The notes under the pieces: generated by a model
What the model was told of the DNA's origin: nothing
Databases searched by the model: none
What the model saw: only the letters and a program-made list of their open reading frames with translations
Position numbers and translations under genes: made by a program
Origin: Salipiger sp. IMCC34102
Lineage (GTDB): Bacteria; Pseudomonadota; Alphaproteobacteria; Rhodobacterales; Rhodobacteraceae
Reading direction: 5' to 3'
DNA: 64,000 nt
Assembly (NCBI RefSeq): GCF_004145405.1
Contig: NZ_SELQ01000002.1
Coordinates: forward strand, 62,001 to 126,000
In this document: piece by piece, positions 56,808-64,000 of the stretch
How positions within the stretch are numbered: the first letter of the stretch is position 1
Layout: every line of letters begins with the position of its first letter

Positions 56808-59492
56808 ATGTCGACGATTGAATTCGTCGTCCGCAATAGTGCGGGCGGATTGCAGCGTGGCACGGTCGCACCGGGCGCCGGCGCGCAGAACATCGTGGTG
56901 GGGTCGGGCGACGACGTGTCGCTCAACCTGCAGCGCGGCCACGTCCTGAGCTACGCGCGCCAGGGCCAGGCGCTTCAGATCATGCTGGTGGATGGCGAGA
57001 CCATCACCATCGAGGGCTTCTTCGGCGCCGACGGCAGCGTTCAGAACGAGCTGTTCCTCTCCTCCGGCGGCCAGCTGAGCCAGGTCAACCTCTACCAGGG
57101 CGACGGCAACCTGATGGTCGCGGAATACGTCGACGAGGACGGCTTCGGCAAATGGTCCCCGGACGACGACCTCTACTTCATCCAGGTCGCATCGCTCGAC
57201 GCCAGCAGCGATTCCGAGGCCGGCATGCTGGCCGCTCCGCTGCTGGCGGGCTTCGGCGGCCTGGGCGGCGGCACTGCGGCACTGGGGGCTGCGGCGCTGG
57301 GCGGCGGTCTTCTGCTGACCGGCGGCGGTGATTCCGACGACGAGACGGACGAGGGCGCGGCACCGGGCGGTGGCGACGGCGACGATTCGTCGACCGACGA
57401 GGATGTCCCGACCGACGGCGGCGGCGATGGAAGCGGCGGCGGCGACGGCAGCGGTGGCGGCGACGGCGATGGCGAGGGCGGCGACGGCGACAACGGCGGC
57501 GGCGACAACGGTGATGGTGGCAACGGGGACGGCGGCGCCGATGACGGCGACGGCGGCGACGGCGGCGCCGATGACGACGACGGCGGCGACGGTGACACCG
57601 ATGACGGCGGCGACAACACTGGCGACGGCGACAACGAAGACGACGGGGACGGCGACGGCGACACCGGCGGTGGCGATGGCGGCGACGATGACGGCGGCGC
57701 CGGCGATACGGCCACGATCACCATCACCGACGGCGTGCGCAGCACCGGCGACAGCGTGAACAACGACACCTGGACCAACGGCGTGACGATCACCGGAACC
57801 GGAACCCCCGGTGCCGCCGCGACGCTCGTGATCAACGAGCAGACCATCGACTTCACCATCGGCGGCGACGGCACCTGGTCGGTCGACGTGCCCACGTCGA
57901 TTCTGCCCGAGGGCGAATACGAAAGTGCGGTCACCGCGACGGTCACGACCTCTACCGGGACGGCCACCGACAGTGATTTCATTGACGTCGACACGATCAA
58001 CGACATCACGATCGACACCTCGAAGTCCGGCGGCGACGGCACGCTCAACGCGGTCGAACGCACCGTGTCCGGCCTGACCGTGACCGGCACCGCCGAGGCA
58101 GGCATCGCGGTCGCCGTCACCATCGGCGAAGTCACCCGCACCACGACGGCGGATGCCAACGGCAATTGGTCCTACACCTTCGAATCCTCGTTGGTGAAGA
58201 CCGGCGAATACGATCTGACCGTCACCGCAAGTTCGACGGACGCCGCCGGCAACAGCGCCACGGCAAGCGGCACGGTGATCATCGACACCGAGCTCAACGT
58301 CACCTTCGACGGCTCCACGGTCGAGACTGACGGCACGATCAACATGGTCGAACGCGCCGACGGCGTGACGCTGGAAGGCACCGCCGACGCGGGCTCCGAG
58401 GTGCGGGTCCAGTTCCGGGGCGGCGCGCACACCGTGATCGCCGATGCCGACGGCATCTGGAGCGCCGATTTCTCGGCCGCCGAGATCGGCACCGGCAACA
58501 TCGAGGAGACCTCGCTCGTCACGGTGACCGCGACCGACACGGCCGGAAACGTGGCTACGACCTCCGACACCGTCCGGATCGACACCTTCGTCAACAAGCT
58601 GACCCAGAACCAGCCGGTCGAAGGCGACGACGTGGTCAACCGGGCCGAGGCCTCCGACGGCATCACGCTGAAGGGCCAGGTCGAGGCGGGCTCCACCGTG
58701 CGCGTGACCTTCGACACCACCGACAGCGGCGTGGGCGGCGGCACCGTGACCCGGACCGCCACCGTGACCGCCTCGGGCAACTGGTCGGTCGACTTCGCGG
58801 CGGGAGAGATCCCGGACGGCGAATACACGGCCAACGTCTCGATCCAGGCGACGGACCGGGCGGGCAACACCGCCACGATCACCGACACCTTCGAGGTGGA
58901 CACCCTGCCGCCCGAAGCCCCCGACGTGACGGGTCACTACGTCAAGTCGTTCGCCGGGACGACCGATATCACGGTCGCATCGACCGACGACGATATCGAC
59001 GTCTATTCCTTCGAAAGCGGCGGCGGCGATTTGATGGAGATCTCGTCCTCGGAATACGCGACCGCCAGTCCGAAAGGCGGCATGTGGTTCGGGTTCGCCA
59101 ACCCCGTCAGCGACGGGCGCCACATCATTGTCGCCAGCGAGGACGAGGCGGGCAACACCAACGCGACCTACCTCGTGCTGGACGAGAACGGCACCAATGT
59201 GGTCGATCCGACTGCCGCAGCGCTGAAGGGCTTCAACATCGGCACCATCGACATGTCGCTGGCCGACAAGTCGACGCTGACGCTCAGCAAGGCCTCGGTG
59301 GACGCACTGTCGCAGAACGACAACGTCCTGGTGGTGAAGGGGGCCTTCGACGACAAGGTCACCTTCGAAGGGCCCGCCCAGAACACCGGCACGCAAAACG
59401 TCGACGGAGAGACCTACGACGTCTGGGACCTCGACGGCTCCACGGTGCTGCTCGACCCCGAGATCGTCATCGGCAACAGCGGCGTCAGCTGA
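56808..59492 (+). CDS. Type I secreted adhesin with BapA/LapA-like N-terminal domain and Ig-like repeats
   Basis: This large predicted cell-surface or biofilm adhesin has 894 residues. Residues 1-125 resemble the BapA/LapA prefix domain (VSLNLQRGHVLSYARQGQ, IEGFFG). Next come a Gly/Ala-rich hydrophobic stretch (about 145-172) and a Gly/Asp low-complexity linker (about 172-302). Four Ig-like repeats of about 100 residues follow (about 303-707), with TADANGNWSYTF-type and DAAGNSAT-type motifs. The distinct C-terminal 187 residues end in DGSTVLLDPEIVI, likely holding the secretion signal. No classical N-terminal signal peptide or RTX nonapeptides are seen. The following genes encode its TolC, ABC and HlyD partners. 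Confidence 0.85.
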   Translation: MSTIEFVVRNSAGGLQRGTVAPGAGAQNIVVGSGDDVSLNLQRGHVLSYARQGQALQIMLVDGETITIEGFFGADGSVQNELFLSSGGQLSQVNLYQGDGNLMVAEYVDEDGFGKWSPDDDLYFIQVASLDASSDSEAGMLAAPLLAGFGGLGGGTAALGAAALGGGLLLTGGGDSDDETDEGAAPGGGDGDDSSTDEDVPTDGGGDGSGGGDGSGGGDGDGEGGDGDNGGGDNGDGGNGDGGADDGDGGDGGADDDDGGDGDTDDGGDNTGDGDNEDDGDGDGDTGGGDGGDDDGGAGDTATITITDGVRSTGDSVNNDTWTNGVTITGTGTPGAAATLVINEQTIDFTIGGDGTWSVDVPTSILPEGEYESAVTATVTTSTGTATDSDFIDVDTINDITIDTSKSGGDGTLNAVERTVSGLTVTGTAEAGIAVAVTIGEVTRTTTADANGNWSYTFESSLVKTGEYDLTVTASSTDAAGNSATASGTVIIDTELNVTFDGSTVETDGTINMVERADGVTLEGTADAGSEVRVQFRGGAHTVIADADGIWSADFSAAEIGTGNIEETSLVTVTATDTAGNVATTSDTVRIDTFVNKLTQNQPVEGDDVVNRAEASDGITLKGQVEAGSTVRVTFDTTDSGVGGGTVTRTATVTASGNWSVDFAAGEIPDGEYTANVSIQATDRAGNTATITDTFEVDTLPPEAPDVTGHYVKSFAGTTDITVASTDDDIDVYSFESGGGDLMEISSSEYATASPKGGMWFGFANPVSDGRHIIVASEDEAGNTNATYLVLDENGTNVVDPTAAALKGFNIGTIDMSLADKSTLTLSKASVDALSQNDNVLVVKGAFDDKVTFEGPAQNTGTQNVDGETYDVWDLDGSTVLLDPEIVIGNSGVS
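57360..57712 (+). repeat. GGCGAC-type low-complexity tract encoding the Gly/Asp linker
   Basis: About 350 bases are built from irregular GGCGGC, GGCGAC and GATGGC units, translating to runs of Gly and Asp. The tract separates the N-terminal domain of the adhesin from its Ig-like repeats. Such tracts can change in length in steps of three or six bases. Confidence 0.8.
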
Positions 59493-59519
59493 CCTGGCTA
59501 CGGGGCGCGTCCCCCGCAA

Positions 59520-59591
59520 GCGGCGCACCATAGGCGTCATCGGCAACGACCGATGCGCCGCGATTTCCCCGGGCTGTCCTAAGGCCCGGGG
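59520..59591 (+). other. Two stable hairpins between adhesin and TolC-like gene
   Basis: The first hairpin is GCGGCGCA/TGCGCCGC (59520-59561) with an inner TCGG/CCGA. The second is CCCCGGGC/GCCCGGGG (59567-59591) around TGTCCTAAG. Neither is followed by a T run. In the 118-base gap of a secretion operon they may end part of the adhesin transcripts or protect their 3' ends, giving more adhesin than transporter mRNA. Confidence 0.5.
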
Positions 59592-59610
59592 GGATCGCAC
59601 CCAAACGATA

Positions 59611-60939
59611 ATGAATACGGGCGGATATCGGGTGACGGGCAGGACCTTCACGAAGACGACGGGCGCAATGTGTCTTGCACTTGCCCTTTCCGCCTGCGCG
59701 GGGGGCGAGGAGGTCTCGCGCAGTGACGCCAACCCCGCCGACATCGCCCTGCAATCGTCCCCCGCGCTCGATCCCGGACTGCCCGGCGAGCAAACGTCTT
59801 CCCTGATCGCGGATCTGCGCGCCCGTCGCTCGGTCCTGCCGCAGGGACCTTACACGCAACTGGCCACCGACGTGCTCGCAAGCCGCACCCTGCCGGCCGA
59901 GCAGGAGTTGCGCGCGGCCCGGTTCCGCGCCCAGTCGGCGTCGAAGAACTGGCTGCCGTCGGCAGGTCCGCAGGTGAACCTGACCTCCGTGGGCAGCCTC
60001 GTGACGACGCTCTTTCTCGAGCAGACCGTGCTCGACAACGGCCGCAAGAAGGCCGAGCGCGCCTATGCCAACGCGGAAGTGGAGCAGGCTTCCGTCACGC
60101 TGGTGCAGGCCGCCAACGACCGGGTGGCCGAGGCGCTCGGGCTGACGCTGACCGCCCAGGCCGCGGAGGCGCGCGCCTCCATCAACGATGCGGCGCTGCC
60201 CAAGCTCGACCGCTATGCCTATATCATGGACGAACGGGTCCGGGGCGGCATCTCAAGCCCGGTCGACGCGCGCATCGTGCGCGACAAGCTGGCCGAGATG
60301 ACTTCCCAGCGTGATCTCGATCTCGAAGGAGCCGCCGCCGCCCGGGCCGAGCTTGCCACGATGACGGGCGGACAGGCGGTGGCGCTTCCCGACCTTGCGG
60401 ACCTGCCGGCGGACCCCGCCGTGGAACCGCTGCCGATCCTGCAGGCCCGCGCCAAGGCCGCGCTGGCCGACGCCGAGGCCGATGCGGGCAAGGCGGGCTT
60501 CTTCCCGGGCCTGTCCGCCGTGGCGAGCCTTGGCAGTGAATCGGACGCGGGGCTGACCGCCCAGATGAACCAGAACATCGGCTTCGGCACCCGCGACGCC
60601 ATGCGCGCGATCGAGGCGGAGGCCACAGCCGCGCGCGCCGCCGTCGCGCAGACACAGGAAGACACCGCCCGCCGGATCGCCGCGCTGGAGGTCGAGCGCG
60701 CCTCGAAGCTGCGCCAGCTCGAACAGGCCCGCAGCCTCGCCGCCAACGCGACAGAGACCTTCAACACCTACGTCACCGCCCACCGCGAAGGCCAGCGCAC
60801 CGTGCGCGAGGTCGTCACCCTTCTCGAAGCGCAGGTCGATGCGGCGCGCCGGGCGGCGGGCCTGCGGTTCGACGTGATCCGCACGGAAATTGACCTCGCC
60901 GCCCTGCGCGGCACCCTCGTCGATGGAGAAACGCTATGA
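59611..60939 (+). CDS. TolC-family outer-membrane efflux protein of the type I secretion system
   Basis: The 442-residue protein has the duplicated coiled-coil organisation of TolC: residues about 90-240 and 270-435 are long Ala/Glu/Arg-rich helices. The conserved strand-helix QTVLDNGRKKAERAYANAEVEQ (given in part) and the matching NQNIGFGTRDAMRAIEAEA mark the two halves. Its N-terminus reads as a lipoprotein signal (LALSACAGG, Cys29), which is unusual for type I secretion TolC proteins but common in RND-type partners. It follows the adhesin by 118 bases and overlaps the ABC exporter by four (ATGA). Confidence 0.85.
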   Translation: MNTGGYRVTGRTFTKTTGAMCLALALSACAGGEEVSRSDANPADIALQSSPALDPGLPGEQTSSLIADLRARRSVLPQGPYTQLATDVLASRTLPAEQELRAARFRAQSASKNWLPSAGPQVNLTSVGSLVTTLFLEQTVLDNGRKKAERAYANAEVEQASVTLVQAANDRVAEALGLTLTAQAAEARASINDAALPKLDRYAYIMDERVRGGISSPVDARIVRDKLAEMTSQRDLDLEGAAAARAELATMTGGQAVALPDLADLPADPAVEPLPILQARAKAALADAEADAGKAGFFPGLSAVASLGSESDAGLTAQMNQNIGFGTRDAMRAIEAEATAARAAVAQTQEDTARRIAALEVERASKLRQLEQARSLAANATETFNTYVTAHREGQRTVREVVTLLEAQVDAARRAAGLRFDVIRTEIDLAALRGTLVDGETL

Positions 60940-63152
60940 CCGGACCCGTGATCGCCTTCGACGCCGGTGCCACGCGCGGCGCGAAGCTCGCCCGTATCGA
61001 GCCCCGGAAGGTGCCCGCCAGCGAGGCGAAGCCAGCCCCGTCCGCGCCGCCCGCCTTCGACGCCGTGGCGCGCCAGCGGGCCGAGGTGGCGGCCTGTTTC
61101 GCGGGGCTGCTGGGGCAACCGCTCAAGGCCAGCGACATCCTCGAAACGCAAGGCCCCGACGAGACCGGCGCGCTCACGCCAGAGGCGATCGTGGCCGCGT
61201 TGAACGACGCGGGCCTGGCGGCCGAGGCTACGGTCGTCCTGCCACCCAAGCCCAAGACATGGCCCGCCATCGCGCGGCTGACCTCCGACAAGCTCGTGGT
61301 GGTGCTGGAGCAGACCCGCGACACCGTCGTCATCCACGACCCCACCGCCCGCGACAACCGCGAGGAGGTGCCGCTGCGCGAGTTCACCGAGCATTTCACC
61401 GGCCGCGTCATCCGCGCCACCGTGCCCGCCGCCGTGCTGACCGAGCGTCACGGCACCAAGGTGGGACAGGGCCACTGGTTCTGGTCCGAGATCCTGTCCT
61501 TCCGCCGCATCATCGGCGAGGTGGCACTCGGATCGCTGGTGGCGAACCTGCTGGCCGTGGCCGTGGCGCTCTTCTCGCTGCAGGTCTACGACCGGGTCAT
61601 CCCGAACCAGTCCACCGCGACGCTCTGGGTGCTGACGATCGGCGCGGGCCTCGCCCTGCTGCTGGAGGCCTCCTTGCGCATCGCCCGCGCACGCCTGATG
61701 GACAACGCGGGCCGCCGGGTGGAGCTGCGCCTGCAGGAGATGCTGATGGGCAAGCTTCTGGGCATGAAGTCGAAACCCGACGCCTCGCCCAGCCAGACCT
61801 TCGCCGCGATGCGCGAATTCTCCTCGATCCGCGAGTTCTTCACCGCCTCGACCATCGGCTCGCTCACGGACATTCCCTTCGTCTTCCTGTTCCTCGCCCT
61901 CGTCTGGTCCATCGGCGGCCCCGTCGTCTGGGTGCTGGTCGCGGGCGGCGTCCTCATGGTGCTGCCGTCACTCTTCCTGCAAAAGCGGATGATGGCGCTG
62001 ACGCTGGCCACGCAGGGCGCCTCCACCAAGTCGAGCCGCCTGCTGCAGGAAACCGTCTTCGAGGCCGACACCATCAAGTCGCAACGCGCCGAAGGCCGCT
62101 TCGCCCGGCAATGGGCGGAGCTGACTACGCTGTCCGCCTTCTCCAACTCCGAACAACGGCGCCTGTCGAGCACGCTGACCTCCTGGGCGCAGGGCGTGCA
62201 GCAGGCCACCTACGTCTCCGCCGTGGTCCTCGGCACCTTCCTCGTCTTCGCCGGGGAATTCACCGTCGGCACGATCATCGCCGTGGGCATCCTGACCTCG
62301 CGCACGCTGGGGCCGCTCACGGGCCTCGCCAGCCTGATCGCGCGCTGGTCCAACACCAAGGCCGCACTCGAGGCGCTGGACAAGATCGTCGAGGCCGAGC
62401 AGGACGACGACACCGCCCGCACCTACCTGCGCCGCGAGACCCTGCGCGGCCAGTTCGAGCTGCGCGACCTGTCCTACAGCTACGATCCCGACGGCGCGCG
62501 CGCGCTCGACATCGCGGGGCTGGAGATTCCGGCCGGCCAGACCATCGCCGTGCTGGGCGCCAACGGGTCCGGCAAGTCGACACTTCTGAAGCTGATGGCA
62601 GGGCTTGCGGATCCCACCACGGGCCGGGTGATGATCGACGGCGCGGACATGGCCCAGGTGGCGACCCGCGATTTGCGCCGGTCCATCGGCTACCTCGGTC
62701 AGGAAGTGAAGCTCTTCGCGGGCAGCCTGCGCGACAACCTCAACCTCACGCAGCTCGAACGCGACGACGACCGGATGCTGGACGCGCTCGACTTCGCGGG
62801 CCTGGGCCAGTTCGTGCGGGCCCATCCCAAGGGGCTGGATCTGGACATCCGCGACGGCGGGGCGGGCCTGTCGGTCGGCCAGCGCCAGTCCATCGGCTGG
62901 GCGCGGCTCTGGCTGCAGGACCCGTCGGTCTGCATCCTCGACGAGCCGACCTCGGCGCTCGACCAGACGCTGGAGAACACGCTCGTCAGCCGCCTGGGCG
63001 ACTGGCTCAAGGACCGCACCGCGGTCGTCGCCACGCATCGCATGGCGCTGCTGCAGCTCGCCGATCGCACCATGGTGCTGCACAACGGACGGCTCGCCGT
63101 CGACGGGCCGCGCGACCAGGTCCTGGCGCATCTCTCGAAGGAGGCCTCCTGA
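60936..63152 (+). CDS. Type I secretion ABC exporter (LapB/LssB type)
   Basis: The 738-residue protein has an N-terminal C39-peptidase-like domain (about 45-170) in which I find no catalytic cysteine-histidine pair. It is probably a substrate-docking domain only. Five to six membrane helices follow (about 190-460), with the LQVYDRVIPNQSTATLW motif found in type I exporters. The C-terminal ATPase has Walker A GANGSGKST (about 541-549), signature LSVGQRQ and Walker B VCILDEPT. It overlaps both neighbours. It should export the upstream adhesin. Confidence 0.93.
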   Translation: MTGPVIAFDAGATRGAKLARIEPRKVPASEAKPAPSAPPAFDAVARQRAEVAACFAGLLGQPLKASDILETQGPDETGALTPEAIVAALNDAGLAAEATVVLPPKPKTWPAIARLTSDKLVVVLEQTRDTVVIHDPTARDNREEVPLREFTEHFTGRVIRATVPAAVLTERHGTKVGQGHWFWSEILSFRRIIGEVALGSLVANLLAVAVALFSLQVYDRVIPNQSTATLWVLTIGAGLALLLEASLRIARARLMDNAGRRVELRLQEMLMGKLLGMKSKPDASPSQTFAAMREFSSIREFFTASTIGSLTDIPFVFLFLALVWSIGGPVVWVLVAGGVLMVLPSLFLQKRMMALTLATQGASTKSSRLLQETVFEADTIKSQRAEGRFARQWAELTTLSAFSNSEQRRLSSTLTSWAQGVQQATYVSAVVLGTFLVFAGEFTVGTIIAVGILTSRTLGPLTGLASLIARWSNTKAALEALDKIVEAEQDDDTARTYLRRETLRGQFELRDLSYSYDPDGARALDIAGLEIPAGQTIAVLGANGSGKSTLLKLMAGLADPTTGRVMIDGADMAQVATRDLRRSIGYLGQEVKLFAGSLRDNLNLTQLERDDDRMLDALDFAGLGQFVRAHPKGLDLDIRDGGAGLSVGQRQSIGWARLWLQDPSVCILDEPTSALDQTLENTLVSRLGDWLKDRTAVVATHRMALLQLADRTMVLHNGRLAVDGPRDQVLAHLSKEAS

Positions 63153-64000
63153 TGGCGCTTGCCGATACCGATTTCACCCGTGCGGCCCGCGGTCCCAGCC
63201 TCGTCGTCTGGCTGGTCGCGGCCACCGTGCTGATCTTCATCGTCTGGGCGAAGTTCGCCTGGGTGGACGAGCTGGTGCGTGCCCCCGGCGAGGTCGTCAG
63301 CGCCTCGCGCCCGCAGATCGTTCAGAACTTCGAGGGCGGCATCCTGGCCGAGGTGCTGGTCGCCGAAGGCGACACGGTGGAGGAAGGCGACGTCCTGATG
63401 CGGCTGGAAGGCACGCAGTTCGCCTCCCAGGTCCGCGACCTGACCGAACAGGTCAACGCTGCCACCATCCGTCGGCTGCGGCTGGAGGCCGAGATCGCGG
63501 GCCTCTTCGACTTCGAGGTCCCCGCCGAGATCGACGAGGCCGCCGCCGATACCGTGGCCTCCGAACGCGCGCTGCTGGCCGCGCGGCAGGCCGATTATGC
63601 GGCCAAGGTCGATGGGGCCGCCCGCGTGATGGAGGAGACCCGCATCGAGCTTGACCTGATGGAGGACATGTTCGCCCGAGAGATCGTCTCGCAGATCGAG
63701 GCCTCCGGCGCGCGCAAGGCCTTCGCCGACGCCGAGATCCGCTACAACGAGGTCGTCACCGGCGCCGAACTGACCCGCGCCACCGAATATTCCGAGGTCC
63801 TGCAGGTCCTCGCCACGCTGGAACAGAACCTCGCCATCGCGCGCGACCAGCTTGACCGGACGGTGATCCGCGCGCCGATGCGCGGCGTCGTCAACGACCT
63901 GGCCGTCACCACCATCGGCGGCGTCGTGCGCGCGGGCGAGCAGATCGTGCAGATCATCCCCTCCGACGACGCGCTCTGGGTCGAGGCACGGGTCAGCCCG
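63152..64000 (+). CDS. HlyD-family membrane fusion protein of the type I secretion system (partial)
   Basis: The first 283 residues are visible; the gene runs past the right edge. A single membrane helix lies at about 15-35 (LVVWLVAATVLIFIVWA). The lipoyl-type half FVWVDELVRAPGEVVSASRPQIVQ-like strand (read as VDELVRAPGEVV) and FEGGILAEVLVAEGDTVEEG follow. A long coiled coil at about 95-240 comes next, then DRTVIRAPMRGVVNDL, the second lipoyl half. This is the standard HlyD/LapC plan. Its ATG overlaps the exporter stop (TGATG), so it is the third gene of the secretion unit. Confidence 0.93.
   Translation, partial: MALADTDFTRAARGPSLVVWLVAATVLIFIVWAKFAWVDELVRAPGEVVSASRPQIVQNFEGGILAEVLVAEGDTVEEGDVLMRLEGTQFASQVRDLTEQVNAATIRRLRLEAEIAGLFDFEVPAEIDEAAADTVASERALLAARQADYAAKVDGAARVMEETRIELDLMEDMFAREIVSQIEASGARKAFADAEIRYNEVVTGAELTRATEYSEVLQVLATLEQNLAIARDQLDRTVIRAPMRGVVNDLAVTTIGGVVRAGEQIVQIIPSDDALWVEARVSP

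Overview
The window is a high-GC, densely coded chromosomal segment that looks like a marine Rhodobacterales (Roseobacter-type) alphaproteobacterium. Pointers to this are the trpG-trpD-trpC-moaC-moeA order, class II (B12-dependent) ribonucleotide reductase, an imuA-imuB-dnaE2 mutasome behind a GTTC-N7-GTTC LexA box, a type I secretion adhesin locus, and intergenic repeats ending in GGCCAGA(A/T)GAAG. No phage, insertion sequence, integrase or CRISPR array was seen. All gene families were recognised by eye from the sequence, without database searches.

Layout. 1-8,352: molybdopterin genes (moeA partial, moaC) run on from a trp cluster (trpC, ung, trpD, trpG). A long-linker divergent polysaccharide deacetylase lies on the other strand, followed by trpE, which is coupled to a ppiD-like chaperone (8,352-10,199). 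10,262-14,793: aminotransferase, xanthine phosphoribosyltransferase and fabI on the minus strand; pdxH, a double cold-shock-domain protein and a DUF192 protein on the plus strand; then tRNA-Pro(TGG). 15,472-19,125: nrdJ behind a 550-base leader with a candidate NrdR box. 19,126-21,978: a periplasmic cyclic-nucleotide phosphodiesterase bracketed by two structured, terminator-ended plus-strand elements that may be small RNAs. 21,979-29,094: membrane spermidine-synthase-like protein, katG, an unassigned protein, an orphan ferric-iron permease, a small secreted protein and tRNA-Thr(TGT).

29,314-35,716 is a complete leucine/isovalerate catabolic operon (isovaleryl-CoA dehydrogenase, both methylcrotonyl-CoA carboxylase subunits, HMG-CoA lyase, methylglutaconyl-CoA hydratase), followed by glycerate kinase and an MFS drug-efflux gene. 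38,561-44,753 is the SOS mutasome operon. Its LexA box overlaps the -10 element, and a large inverted repeat separates imuB from dnaE2.

44,970-49,380 is the most interesting accessory block. An SsuD-like flavin monooxygenase, an aldo/keto reductase and a flavin reductase diverge from a GntR regulator plus a Gfo/Idh/MocA oxidoreductase. The set matches the enzyme logic of oxidative sulfoquinovose desulfonation, but has no transporter here. 49,432-54,084 is a pqi-type lipid-transport operon with PqiA split in two and a PqiB lengthened by tandem 116-residue repeats.

54,184-56,641 holds a fumarylacetoacetate-hydrolase family enzyme, a small P-loop kinase and a YihY/BrkB membrane protein. 56,808 to the right edge is an adhesin with its own type I secretion system: BapA/LapA-like N-terminal domain, Gly/Asp linker and Ig-like repeats, then a TolC-like protein, an ABC exporter and an HlyD-type adaptor that is cut by the window end.
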